Assembly (NCBI GenBank): GCA_019752115.1
Contig: JAIEMN010000033.1
Span: forward strand, 1 to 59,329
Length of the DNA: 59,329 nucleotides
Origin: Gemmatimonadaceae bacterium
GTDB taxonomy: Bacteria; Gemmatimonadota; Gemmatimonadetes; Gemmatimonadales; Gemmatimonadaceae
Direction of reading: 5' to 3'
Made by a program: the position numbers and the translations under genes. Positions within the stretch are counted from its first letter, which is position 1; each line of letters starts with the position of its first letter. This document shows positions 51,944 through 59,329 of this stretch, one piece after another. Under the pieces are notes generated by a model. That model saw only the letters and a list, made by a program, of their open reading frames with translations. It had not been told where the DNA came from and ran no database searches.

Positions 51944-52801
51944 ATGAGCCGCTCTGTTTTGCTGGTCGGCCCGGGATGGCTGGGCGGCCCCACGGCGACG
52001 CTGCTCGCCGCCCAGGGGGCGCACGTCTTCACCCTCCAGCGGTCCGAGCACGCCCCGCCAGCCGGGTGCACCGCGGTGACCGGCCACCTCGAGACGGCCG
52101 CGCACGACGACGCCGTCCTGTCGGCGGTCTCGCGCACGGTGGATCACCTGGTCGTCTGCGTCTCCCCGTCGCGCGCCCGCGGCGACGACTACGGGCTCTA
52201 TCCGGCCGCGGCCGAAGGCGCGGCCGCGCTGGCCGAGGTGCTCAGCTGTCGCTCCATCGTGTGGGTCTCCAGTACCGGCGTCTATGACCGCCAGGACGGC
52301 AGCGTGGTGACCGAGCAGACGCCGCTCCGCCCGGCGGACGTGCGGGTGCAGGCGCTGGCCGACGCCGAGATGTACATCGCCCGGGCCGCCAATCCGCGTA
52401 TTCCGCGGGTCGTGCGCATTCTGCGCGTAGCGGGGCTCTATGGCCCCGGTCGCGACCCCGCACCTCGGTTCATCAGCGGCGCCACGCCGCCCGACATCTG
52501 GTGCAACTTTGCCTGGCGCGACGACGTGCGCGACGCGATCGCGCACCTGCTCGCCACGCCCCCCGAGGCGGCGGTGGAGATCTTCAACTGCGCGGATGGG
52601 CATCCGGTGCAGGCCGGCGAGATCACGCGGGCCCTGACGGGCCGGGCGCCGTCGGCGACGACGGCTCCCACCGATGGCCCGGTGCGTTCCGGCCGCAGCA
52701 ACCAGCGGATCGTGGTGGACGCCCTCAAGGCGACCGGGTGGAGCCCGAGCATGCCCACCGTCTTCGACGGGCTGCGGGCGCTTGGCCACCGCATCGCCTA
52801 G
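51944..52801 (+). CDS. NAD(P)-dependent epimerase/dehydratase-like SDR (YeeZ-type)
   Basis: 285 residues. N-terminal Rossmann VLLVGPGWLGGPTATLLAAQ (GxGxxG variant), VVCVSPSRARGDDYGLYPAA, WVSSTGVYDRQDGSVVTEQT (Ser and Tyr of the SDR site; no classic YxxxK), RILRVAGLYGPGRDP and the late part FNCADGHPVQAGEITRAL. This matches the atypical extended SDR group of E. coli YeeZ. Substrate unknown. Followed after 4 bp by a hypothetical gene on the same strand. Confidence 0.82.
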   Translation: MSRSVLLVGPGWLGGPTATLLAAQGAHVFTLQRSEHAPPAGCTAVTGHLETAAHDDAVLSAVSRTVDHLVVCVSPSRARGDDYGLYPAAAEGAAALAEVLSCRSIVWVSSTGVYDRQDGSVVTEQTPLRPADVRVQALADAEMYIARAANPRIPRVVRILRVAGLYGPGRDPAPRFISGATPPDIWCNFAWRDDVRDAIAHLLATPPEAAVEIFNCADGHPVQAGEITRALTGRAPSATTAPTDGPVRSGRSNQRIVVDALKATGWSPSMPTVFDGLRALGHRIA

Positions 52802-52805
52802 CCCG

Positions 52806-53219
52806 ATGGCCAGCACCCTGCCCTATGGTCCGCAGTCGGCGGCGGTGCGGGCCATGCTCGTGCAGCTGGCGGGTCTGGGGGCGGCCGATCGCGCGCGCGT
52901 CGTCGCCGCGCACACCGCGTTGTGCACGACCCGCGCGTGGGTCACCGCCGAGCGCCAGCTGGCCGAGACGATGGCGCGCAGTGACCGCGAAGCCTATCGC
53001 GAGGCGCTGAGTGGCCCGCTGCTGCAGCTGGTGCGCGTCCCCGATGCGCCGACGCCCCAGACCGAGGAGGAGGCGTTGGCGACGCTCGATCCGGTCGCGG
53101 AGCCCGCGCTGGCCGCGCTGCTCGCGGTGTTGGTGCAGGACCTGCTGCCGCCCGACACGGTGCGCACTCTGTGCGCTCCGTTCGCCGACGTGCTGTCGGC
53201 TACCAGCCCCGTCAGCTGA
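52806..53219 (+). CDS. Hypothetical protein, 137 aa
   Basis: Starts at ATG 52806, 4 bp after the SDR stop. All-helical, Ala/Leu-rich (VRAMLVQLAGLGAADRARVV, AERQLAETMARSDREAYREA, PALAALLAVLVQDLLPPDTV), no signal peptide and no recognised motif. Its stop overlaps the convergent apaG by 8 bp. Position suggests co-transcription with the SDR gene. Confidence 0.6.
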   Translation: MASTLPYGPQSAAVRAMLVQLAGLGAADRARVVAAHTALCTTRAWVTAERQLAETMARSDREAYREALSGPLLQLVRVPDAPTPQTEEEALATLDPVAEPALAALLAVLVQDLLPPDTVRTLCAPFADVLSATSPVS

Positions 53220-53625
53220 CGGTGTCGGCGCGCGGTTCGGCGGCGAGCTGAAAGCGCGGGATGACGGCCAGAAAGCTCGACCCGTCGTCGCGGACGAAGC
53301 GATAGGTCCCCTCCATCCACCCGTTCGGGGCCTTGAGCACGCAGAAGCTGCGATACTCGTGCACCTGTCCCGGCAGCAGGTGGGGCTGTTCGCCTACGAC
53401 CCCTTCGCCTTCGACCACCGTATCGCCAACCGCCTCGTCGTGAATCAGCCAGCGGCGCGTGCGCAGCTGCGCCGCCTGTTCGCCGACGTTCTCGATGCGG
53501 ATGTGATAGGCGAAGACGAACTGCCCCAGAAGGGGGTTCGAACGCTCGCGCAGATACGACGGGCGCACCGTGATGCGGATGCCCGACGTCATGCGATAGT
53601 AGAATGGAATCCGTTCAGCGCCCAT
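53212..53625 (-). CDS. apaG: ApaG-domain protein
   Basis: 137 residues (ATG 53625; ATG 53592 gives a length nearer the usual ~125). A fibronectin-III-like ApaG domain: ITVRPSYLRERSNPLLGQFV, FAYHIRIENVGEQAAQLRTR, RWLIHDEAVGDTVVEGEGVV, GEQPHLLPGQVHEYRSFCVL, GWMEGTYRFVRDDGSSFLAV. Linked in enterobacteria to Co/Mg resistance; biochemical function unsettled. Its start lies inside the end of the upstream glycosidase gene (11-bp overlap). Confidence 0.92.
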   Translation of the reverse strand: MGAERIPFYYRMTSGIRITVRPSYLRERSNPLLGQFVFAYHIRIENVGEQAAQLRTRRWLIHDEAVGDTVVEGEGVVGEQPHLLPGQVHEYRSFCVLKAPNGWMEGTYRFVRDDGSSFLAVIPRFQLAAEPRADTVS

Positions 53626-55300
53626 CAGAACGGCCTCGGCTCGCTGGCGATGTCGCGGTCGGCGTGGGGAGCGTGATCGTCACCGGCTGACTCTCGGCCC
53701 CCACGCGGTTCACCGAGCTGACGGTGGCGGCGTTGGCCGCCAGATCGCGCGGCAGCGCCCACCGGTCCGTCGTTCCCGGTAGTACCATGGTAATCCAAGC
53801 CGTGTCGGTTCGCAGCCTCACCACCCACTGCCAGGGGGCCGGTTGCCCCGCCAACGGCAGCCGCAGTTGCCAGTTGGCCCCGCTCCGCTCCGCCTGCGGA
53901 GCCGGCCGCGGGGGTGCGGGGGCCCGCAGCCACGGCGTCGCCGGCACGAGAGCGGGCTCCGCATACGGCCCGGTGGCCAGCACTTCGTTCATCCCGGCCT
54001 GATCGCGCAGGAACGAGGTCATGCTGAAGTGCACGTTGCCGGTGGCGCCGCTCTGCAGACGGGTCAGGCGGATCTGCTCGACCAACTCACTTACCGGGAA
54101 CGCCGTGGACCCGCGGCCACCGGCCAGCGAGGTGAAGTTGCCGGGCCAGAGATGGCGCGCCTGCACGTTTTCCGACGCCCACCAGTTGAGCAGCACCGGA
54201 TACGACTGCTGCGGCCGCGTCGTGGGCCAATACAGCTGGGGCGTGAAGTAGTCCACCCACCCTTCGCGCAGCCATTTGCGCGCGTCGGCGTAGAGCTTCT
54301 CGTAGGCGTCGAGTCCGCGCACGGACTCCGGGTAGCCCGGCCGCCAGATGCCGAACGGGCTCACGCCGAAGCGAACCCACGGCTTCGTTTGGTGAATGCC
54401 GTCGTGGAGCGCCTCGACCAGCTGATTGACGTTCTCGCGGCGCCAGTCGGCGCGTGAGAGCGTGCCGCCGCTCTTCTTGTAGCGGAGCCAGCTCCGTTCA
54501 TCGGGGAACGCGATGGGCCGTCCCCGCCGCGTGGTTTCGGGATACGGATAGAAGTAGTCGTCGATATGCACGCCATCGACGTCATAGCGCTTGACCACAT
54601 CGAGCACGACCTTGAGCGTGCGCGCGCGCACCGTCGGCTCCCCGGGATCCATCCAGAGGTACTTGGCGTAACGCTTCACCACCGCCGGGTTGGTCTTGGC
54701 GATGTGGTTGGCCGCGAGCGGCGAGCGGCCATCGGTGTTGCGGGCGCGATAGGGATTGAACCACGCGTGCAGCTCGAGATTGCGCGCATGCGCCTCGCGC
54801 ACCGCAAACTCGAGGGGATCCCAATACGGATCGGGCTTCTTGCCCTGGGTGCCGGTGAGATACTCCGACCACGGTTCGATGCTCGACGCGTACAACGCAT
54901 CGCCCGAGGGGCGCACCTGAAAGATCACGGCATTGAGGCGCAGGGCCGCGGCGCGATCGAGCAGGGCGATCAGCTCGGCCTGCTGCTCCGCCGTGGAGAG
55001 CGTGCGCTTCGAGGGCCAGTCCATGTTCCCCACGGTCGCGACCCACACGCCGCGAAACTCCCGTGGGAGCGGCGGCGCTTCCGCGGGCACGACCGGCCGC
55101 GCCGGGGCCGGCGCCGGGCGCGCCGTTCGCGATGCGGTCCGCGGCGCGGGTGGGACGGCCGAGATGACGGAGTCGCGCGCCGTCGGCATCGGCGCATCCG
55201 GCCCCGTTACCGGCCGCGGCCCGTGACAGGCGAGCGTGACAGCCGCGATGGTCGCGGCCGTGAGGCGGATGCGCCGCCCCGCGAGCCGCGAGGTCGTCAC
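53615..55300 (-). CDS. GHL10-family putative glycoside hydrolase, lipoprotein
   Basis: 561 residues from GTG 55300, which overlaps the upstream stop (GTGA). Signal with lipobox (AATIAAVTLAC), an Ala/Pro/Thr linker (~25-70), then a TIM-barrel domain of the GHL10 (DUF187) type: REFRGVWVATVGNMDWPSKR (~77-96), LNAVIFQVRPSGDALYASSI, LELHAWFNPYRARNT, YDVDGVHIDDYFYPYPETTR (conserved acidic pair), WVRFGVSPFGIWRPGYPESV, VDYFTPQLYWPTTRPQQSYP. A C-terminal beta domain follows. Probably acts on cell-wall or exopolysaccharide glycans. It is embedded in the tyrosine-catabolism operon, with no evident link. Confidence 0.87.
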   Translation of the reverse strand: MTTSRLAGRRIRLTAATIAAVTLACHGPRPVTGPDAPMPTARDSVISAVPPAPRTASRTARPAPAPARPVVPAEAPPLPREFRGVWVATVGNMDWPSKRTLSTAEQQAELIALLDRAAALRLNAVIFQVRPSGDALYASSIEPWSEYLTGTQGKKPDPYWDPLEFAVREAHARNLELHAWFNPYRARNTDGRSPLAANHIAKTNPAVVKRYAKYLWMDPGEPTVRARTLKVVLDVVKRYDVDGVHIDDYFYPYPETTRRGRPIAFPDERSWLRYKKSGGTLSRADWRRENVNQLVEALHDGIHQTKPWVRFGVSPFGIWRPGYPESVRGLDAYEKLYADARKWLREGWVDYFTPQLYWPTTRPQQSYPVLLNWWASENVQARHLWPGNFTSLAGGRGSTAFPVSELVEQIRLTRLQSGATGNVHFSMTSFLRDQAGMNEVLATGPYAEPALVPATPWLRAPAPPRPAPQAERSGANWQLRLPLAGQPAPWQWVVRLRTDTAWITMVLPGTTDRWALPRDLAANAATVSSVNRVGAESQPVTITLPTPTATSPASRGRSDGR

Positions 55301-56499
55301 GCGGACACCGCCTCCGTGGCGAGTTCCGCCGTCATCGCCGCCAGGACCAGCCCGGCCCCACGCGCCGCTTCCGCGATCCGTTCGCCCGACTGAATGAACG
55401 AAATACGGAAGAACCCTTCCCCGCCCGCGCCGAAGCCGGAGCCGGGCATGGCGATCACCCCCTGCTCCTCGCGCAGACGATCGCAGAACGCCGCGCTGGC
55501 GATGCCCTCGGGGAGCGGAATCCACAGGTACATCGTGGCGCGTGGCGTCTCGCAGGTGAACCCGTTGGCGCGGAACGCGGCCACGGAGGCATCGCGCCGC
55601 TCCTTGAAGACGGCGAGGTTCTGCGGCACGAACTCGGCCCAGCTTTCGATCGCCGCCACGCCGGCCTTCTGGATGCCCATGAACTGCCCGGTGTCGGTAA
55701 ACGACTTCACCTTGGTGAGCGCCCCAGCAATCTCCGGCTTGGCGACGGCCCAGGCACAGCGCCACCCGGTCATGTTGTACGTCTTCGACAACGAGTGGAA
55801 TTCGATGGCCACGTCGCGAGCGCCGTCGATCTCGAAGATGCTGGGCGGGACATACCCGTCAAAGCCCATCTCCGAATACGCGTTGTCGTACACGAGCAGG
55901 ATGTCGCGGTCCCGGCAGGTGCGAACCACCCGCTCCAGATAGTCCCGCGGCGCGATCGCCGCCGTGGGGTTGTTGGGATAGTTGAGGTACACGACGCGCG
56001 TGCGCGCCATCACCTCCGCCGGGATCTCGTCGAGCTCCACGAGAAAGTTCGTGCGCGGACGCAGCGCATAGACATACGGCGTGGCATCGCTCATCAAGGT
56101 GCCACCCAGATACGCCTGGTAGGCCGGATCCGGAATGATGGCCGCATCGCCCGACCCGAGATAGGCAAAGGCGATGTGGGCCAGCCCTTCCTTGCTCCCG
56201 AGCAGCGGGACGATCTCACTCATCGGATCAACGCGCTGCCCGAACCGCGTCTGCATCCACGCGCTGATGGCTTCGCGGAAGGGCACGTGCCCAAGCGCGA
56301 AGCCGTAGCGCGACATGGCCGGCTCGGCCGCCGCGTCCTGCAGCGCGGTGATGGCGCGCGCCGGCGGCGGGAGATCGGCATCACCGGCACCGAGGTCGAT
56401 CACATCGACGCCGGCCGCGATGAGGGCCTTCTTGCGCGCGGGGATGTGCGCCAGCGGATACGCGGGGAACTGCGAGAAACGCGTGGAGAAGCGAGGCAT
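55297..56499 (-). CDS. PLP-dependent aminotransferase class I/II (LL-DAP-aminotransferase-like; possibly tyrosine aminotransferase)
   Basis: 400 residues from ATG 56499 (MPRFSTRFSQFPAYPLAHIP). Fold-type I features: VIDLGAGDADLPPP, LLGSKEGLAHIAFAYLGSGD, VVYLNYPNNPTAAIAPRDYL, LLVYDNAYSEMGFDGYVPPS and the PLP lysine in FHSLSKTYNMTGWRCAWAV, plus the C-terminal Arg in GEGFFRISFIQS. Overall most like LL-diaminopimelate aminotransferases, but it starts 10 bp after hmgA in an hppD-hmgA operon, so conversion of tyrosine to 4-hydroxyphenylpyruvate is an attractive alternative (inference). Confidence 0.85.
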   Translation of the reverse strand: MPRFSTRFSQFPAYPLAHIPARKKALIAAGVDVIDLGAGDADLPPPARAITALQDAAAEPAMSRYGFALGHVPFREAISAWMQTRFGQRVDPMSEIVPLLGSKEGLAHIAFAYLGSGDAAIIPDPAYQAYLGGTLMSDATPYVYALRPRTNFLVELDEIPAEVMARTRVVYLNYPNNPTAAIAPRDYLERVVRTCRDRDILLVYDNAYSEMGFDGYVPPSIFEIDGARDVAIEFHSLSKTYNMTGWRCAWAVAKPEIAGALTKVKSFTDTGQFMGIQKAGVAAIESWAEFVPQNLAVFKERRDASVAAFRANGFTCETPRATMYLWIPLPEGIASAAFCDRLREEQGVIAMPGSGFGAGGEGFFRISFIQSGERIAEAARGAGLVLAAMTAELATEAVSA

Positions 56500-56509
56500 G
56501 CGAAACGGA

Positions 56510-57703
56510 TCAGGGCGCCGGCGGACTGAACGCACCATGCTGCGTCTCAATCCAGCTCTGGTGATACTTCGGATCTTCAATCGCGAGCGCCGCCTTGGCC
56601 ACCTTGAGCGGGCGGAAGCTGTCCATCATGACCGCCAGCTCGTTGGTGTGCGTGGCGCCAATGCTCGCCTCGGCACGGCCCGGATGCGGCCCGTGCGGCA
56701 GGCCATCGGGATGATGCGTGATCGACCCGTACTCGATCCCCTTGCGGCTCATGAATTCGCTCGAGGCGTAGAAGAGCACCTCGTCGGAGTCCACGTTGCT
56801 GTGATTGTAGGGCGCGGGAATCGCCCGGGGATCGAAGTCGTACGGCCGCGGGCAGAAGGAGCAGATCACGAAGCCATCGCCCTGGAACGTCTGGTGCACC
56901 GGCGGCGGCTGGTGAATGCGCCCCACGATCGGCTCGAAGTCGTGGATGTTGAACGCCCACGGATAGAAGTAGCCATCCCAGCCAACGACATCGAACGGAT
57001 GATGATCGAGGACCAGCTCGTGCAGGCCGTTGTACTGCTTCACGAGAATCGGGAACTCGCCGCGTTCATCCACCGGCGTGAGCGTCTGCGGCCGACGGAT
57101 ATCGCGCTCCGAGTACGGCGCGCCCTCCAGGAGCTGCCCGAACTCGTTGCGATAGCGCTTCGGCGAGCGGATGTGCCCCGCGCTCTCCATCACGAGAAAC
57201 TTGCTCGCGCCCTTCGAGGCATCGAGGCGCCAGCGATGCGTGATGTTGCGGTGGATGACCACGTAGTCGCCGGGCTGATACGGCAGATTGCCGTAGACCG
57301 ACTCGAGCACGCCGTGCCCCTCCACCACGTACACCACTTCGTCCGCCTGCGAGTTGCGGTAGAAGTGCGTGTCCTGACGGTCCGGCTCGACCCACAGCAT
57401 CGCGATATCGCTGTTGAACAACAGCGGGATGCGATCGAGGGTGGGTGAGCCCCCCTTCACCGCGCGCGACGTCAGAAAGTGGCGATGCCGCAGCGACGTG
57501 TCGGTATCCTCTTCCCACACGATGTCACGCACCTTGCTCGCCCGCAGCACGGTGGTCGGCGGATGGATGTGGTACAGGAGCGAGGAGGTCCCCACGAACC
57601 CTTCGTGCCCCATCAGCTCCTCGGCGTACAGCCCGCCGTCGGGGCGTCGGAAGACGATGTGCCGCTTGCGCGGCACCTCGCCCATCAGGTGATACATCGG
57701 CAT
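56510..57703 (-). CDS. hmgA: Homogentisate 1,2-dioxygenase
   Basis: 397 residues from ATG 57703 (MPMYHLMGEVPRKRHIVFRR), a cupin-type dioxygenase. Seen: NSDIAMLWVEPDRQDTHFYR, ADEVVYVVEGHGVLESVYG, VIHRNITHRW, HHPFDVVGWDGYFYPWAFNI, VGRIHQPPPVHQTFQ, HSNVDSDEVLFYASSEF and ITHHPDGLPHGPHPG, which contains the metal-binding His/Glu set. Opens the ring of homogentisate to maleylacetoacetate using O2 and Fe(II). Somewhat shorter than the classic ~430-residue form. One base separates it from the hppD stop. Confidence 0.93.
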   Translation of the reverse strand: MPMYHLMGEVPRKRHIVFRRPDGGLYAEELMGHEGFVGTSSLLYHIHPPTTVLRASKVRDIVWEEDTDTSLRHRHFLTSRAVKGGSPTLDRIPLLFNSDIAMLWVEPDRQDTHFYRNSQADEVVYVVEGHGVLESVYGNLPYQPGDYVVIHRNITHRWRLDASKGASKFLVMESAGHIRSPKRYRNEFGQLLEGAPYSERDIRRPQTLTPVDERGEFPILVKQYNGLHELVLDHHPFDVVGWDGYFYPWAFNIHDFEPIVGRIHQPPPVHQTFQGDGFVICSFCPRPYDFDPRAIPAPYNHSNVDSDEVLFYASSEFMSRKGIEYGSITHHPDGLPHGPHPGRAEASIGATHTNELAVMMDSFRPLKVAKAALAIEDPKYHQSWIETQHGAFSPPAP

Positions 57704-57704
57704 C

Positions 57705-58829
57705 TCAGAGATTCCCTCGCAGCGCCTGCTCGCGCTCGATGCTCTCGAAGAGCGCCTTGAAGTTCCCCTTGCCGAAGCTCTTCGCGCCCTTGCGCTGAAT
57801 GATCTCGTAGAAGAGCGTCGGGCGATCCTCCACCGGCTTGGTGAAGATCTGGAGGAGATAGCCGTCCGGGTCGCGATCCACGAGAATGCCGAGCTTGGCG
57901 AGTTCGGCCACCGGTTCGTCGATCGTGCCGACGCGGGCCTGCAGCTCATCGTAGTACGACGTAGGCACCGAGAGGAACTCGACGCCGCGGTCCTTGAGCG
58001 CCTGCACCGTGGTGAGGATGTCATCGGTCGCCAGCGCGAGATGCTGCGCGCCCGGGCCCCGATAGAAATCCAGGTACTCCTCGATCTGCGACTTCTTCTT
58101 GCCGCTGGCCGGCTCGTTGATCGGGAACTTGATCTTGTCGTTCCCGTTGGCCATCACCTTCGACATGAGCGACGAATACTCGGTGCTGATGTCGCTGTCG
58201 TCGAAGGTGATGAGATTGCGGAAGCCCATGACATCGGCGTAGTAGCCGACCCAGCGGTTCATCTGCCCGAGCTCCACGTTGCCCACGCAGTGATCGATGT
58301 ACTTGAGCCCCACATCCGCCGGCTGATAGTGCGGCGTCACCGGCACGAAGCCCGGCAGGAACGTCCCCCGATAGTTCCGGCGCTCGACGAGGCTGTGGAT
58401 GGTATCGCCGTAGGTACCGATCGCGGCAATGATCACCTCACCATCGGCGTCCTGATGCACTTCGGGCGGATGGATGCCAATCGCGCCGCGGGAGAGGGCG
58501 GTCTCGTAGGCGAGGCGGGCGTCGTCCACCCACAGGGCATAGTCCTTCACGCCGTCGCCATGCTGATGCACATGCGCGGCGATGGCGGAGTCAGGCGAGA
58601 TCGCCGTCGTCAGGACGAGCCGGATCTTCCCCTGCTGCATGAGGTAGCTGGCGCGGTCGCGCGTGCCCGTCTCCGGGCCACGGTAGGCGACGAGGCGATA
58701 GCCCCACGCGCTGCGGTAGTAATGACTGGCCTGCTTGGCATTGCCGACGAAGAACTCAACGTAGTCGGTGCCATTGATCGGAAAGGCATCCTGCTCGATG
58801 CCGGTCTCGGGAGCGGTCAACGTGGCCAT
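57705..58829 (-). CDS. hppD: 4-hydroxyphenylpyruvate dioxygenase
   Basis: 374 residues from ATG 58829, with CAGGTG eight bases ahead. Two vicinal-oxygen-chelate domains. N domain: INGTDYVEFFVGNAKQASHY, YRSAWGYRLVAYRGPETGTR, VHQHGDGVKDYALWVDD. C domain holds the Fe(II) ligands: His in YIDHCVGNVELGQMNRWVGY (~178), His in GPGAQHLALATDDI (~257) and Glu in RPTLFYEIIQRKG (~336). Converts 4-hydroxyphenylpyruvate and O2 to homogentisate. First gene of the operon hppD-hmgA-aminotransferase-GHL10-apaG, all within 10 bp or overlapping. Later pathway enzymes are not in the window. Confidence 0.95.
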   Translation of the reverse strand: MATLTAPETGIEQDAFPINGTDYVEFFVGNAKQASHYYRSAWGYRLVAYRGPETGTRDRASYLMQQGKIRLVLTTAISPDSAIAAHVHQHGDGVKDYALWVDDARLAYETALSRGAIGIHPPEVHQDADGEVIIAAIGTYGDTIHSLVERRNYRGTFLPGFVPVTPHYQPADVGLKYIDHCVGNVELGQMNRWVGYYADVMGFRNLITFDDSDISTEYSSLMSKVMANGNDKIKFPINEPASGKKKSQIEEYLDFYRGPGAQHLALATDDILTTVQALKDRGVEFLSVPTSYYDELQARVGTIDEPVAELAKLGILVDRDPDGYLLQIFTKPVEDRPTLFYEIIQRKGAKSFGKGNFKALFESIEREQALRGNL

Positions 58830-58910
58830 GGGCACACCTGAGGTGGGAAGTAGTCAGCTGGATACACCGGGAACGCGGCGGTGACCCGCCGGTGGCGATG
58901 CCAGGACCCC

Positions 58911-58985
58911 TCAGATGTGCGAACGCGGAAGCGCGCCAATCCAGGCGCGCTCCCGCTGGTCCTCCGAGACGGCGATGGAGATCAT
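58911..58985 (-). other. Possible 24-codon upstream ORF before hppD
   Basis: Minus-strand ATG 58985 reads MISIAVSEDQRERAWIGALP and four more residues to TGA. A -10-like TAGATT lies 9 bases upstream, and a 7-bp perfect GC hairpin (gcgcgcc / ggcgcgc, 58931-58950) is inside the frame. It may be a leader element of the hppD operon or chance; there is no strong ribosome-binding site. The rest of 58830-59040 shows no gene. Confidence 0.2.
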
Positions 58986-59040
58986 ACCGACAATCTAGTG
59001 CGATTCCGGCACGGTGGCCTCCCGGACGACGGTCGCCGGC

Positions 59041-59325
59041 CTACTGCTTGGCGATGATCTGATCCTTGATTTTGTCGTAGAGCGCCTGCGTCAGGATCTT
59101 CTTCTGGACGAGCTGCAGCTTGTTGGCGTACGGGCGGCCGCCGATGATCTTGGCGGAGAAGGCCTTCCCGATCCCCGGGATGGCCTCGAGCTCGGCCGCC
59201 GTGGCCGAGTTGATGTCGATCTGCTTGGCGGCCGCGGCCGGCGCGGCGATGGCCATCGCCCGCCTGCGTGACCCGGCCTGGCGACGGGGAGCACTCCGCC
59301 TGGCGTTGGCCGGCTGCACGCTCAT
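59041..59325 (-). CDS. Helix-hairpin-helix (ComEA-like) protein
   Basis: 94 residues from ATG 59325, four bases from the window edge, so the true start may lie outside. A basic, Arg/Ala-rich N-terminal part (1-35) with a hydrophobic stretch (AMAIAAPAAAA) is followed by one HhH domain: IDINSATAAELEAIPGIGKA, FSAKIIGGRPYANKLQLVQK, KILTQALYDKIKDQIIAKQ. INSA...LxxIPGIG is the DNA-binding hairpin of ComEA/HhH1 proteins. Could be a periplasmic DNA-binding protein in uptake; cellular location is not clear from the visible N-terminus. Confidence 0.75.
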   Translation of the reverse strand: MSVQPANARRSAPRRQAGSRRRAMAIAAPAAAAKQIDINSATAAELEAIPGIGKAFSAKIIGGRPYANKLQLVQKKILTQALYDKIKDQIIAKQ

Positions 59326-59329
59326 CGCG

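Overview
The window is a chromosomal segment of a GC-rich, diderm, aerobic heterotroph. It carries a lipid A-type acyltransferase, an MtgA glycosyltransferase, many signal-peptide and lipobox proteins, O2-dependent tyrosine catabolism, Tat-exported GMC oxidoreductase genes, two propeller-type sensor kinases and an M56/TonB-plug fusion. This mix and the codon style suggest Gemmatimonadota (Gemmatimonas-like). That is an inference from overall resemblance, not from a database search. No phage, insertion sequence, CRISPR array or replication origin was seen; this looks like core chromosome.

Layout. 1-2.6 kb: the tail of an extracytoplasmic flavin redox operon (FMN-binding protein, ApbE, RnfD/NqrB-like subunit) plus a thioesterase. 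2.6-7.8 kb: a hypothetical gene, an LLM-family flavin oxidoreductase and a 1204-residue hybrid sensor kinase. 7.8-11.4 kb: an ECF sigma, membrane anti-sigma candidate and secreted protein operon, with tspO upstream and a tRNA-Pro. 11.5-13.8 kb: a secreted M14 peptidase. 13.9-20.2 kb, minus strand: CDF transporter, FMN split-barrel protein, PPK2 and a second propeller sensor kinase that a one-base frameshift splits in two. 20.3-22.8 kb: envelope genes (LpxL-like, MtgA) and an SDR. 23-27.7 kb: a Tat/GMC oxidoreductase operon.

28-31.6 kb: outer-membrane-type and hypothetical genes, then a BlaI/BlaR1 pair with a very clear promoter-operator, followed by a small locus that looks like an amino-acid attenuator: a Val/Leu/Ile-rich 42-codon leader, competing hairpins, an intrinsic terminator, and a 52-codon ORF with a perfect Shine-Dalgarno. 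31.6-39.4 kb: an unusually long pyruvate:ferredoxin oxidoreductase flanked by two paralogous secreted metallophosphoesterases. 39.5-42.6 kb: a lipoprotein, tRNA-Gly, an MFS transporter and a 5'-3' exonuclease. Two copies of a 76-bp palindromic repeat lie at 38.2 and 42.6 kb. 42.7-44.2 kb: a seven-tRNA array behind efp. 44.3-49.2 kb: an H-NOX-fold protein without a visible heme ligand, and the conserved tesA/ybbA-ybbP neighbourhood. 49.3-53.6 kb: a lipoprotein, a tail-anchored TPR protein, infA, an SDR, a hypothetical protein and apaG. 53.6-58.8 kb: one tightly packed operon hppD-hmgA-aminotransferase-GHL10 glycosidase-apaG. The window ends in a helix-hairpin-helix protein.

The most unusual items are the orphan attenuator-like locus (31.1-31.5 kb), the H-NOX fold lacking its heme histidine, the M56/TonB-plug fusion, EF-P with Asn at the modified position, the frameshifted sensor and the palindromic repeat family. 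Nine tRNA genes were found and none encodes its 3' CCA.
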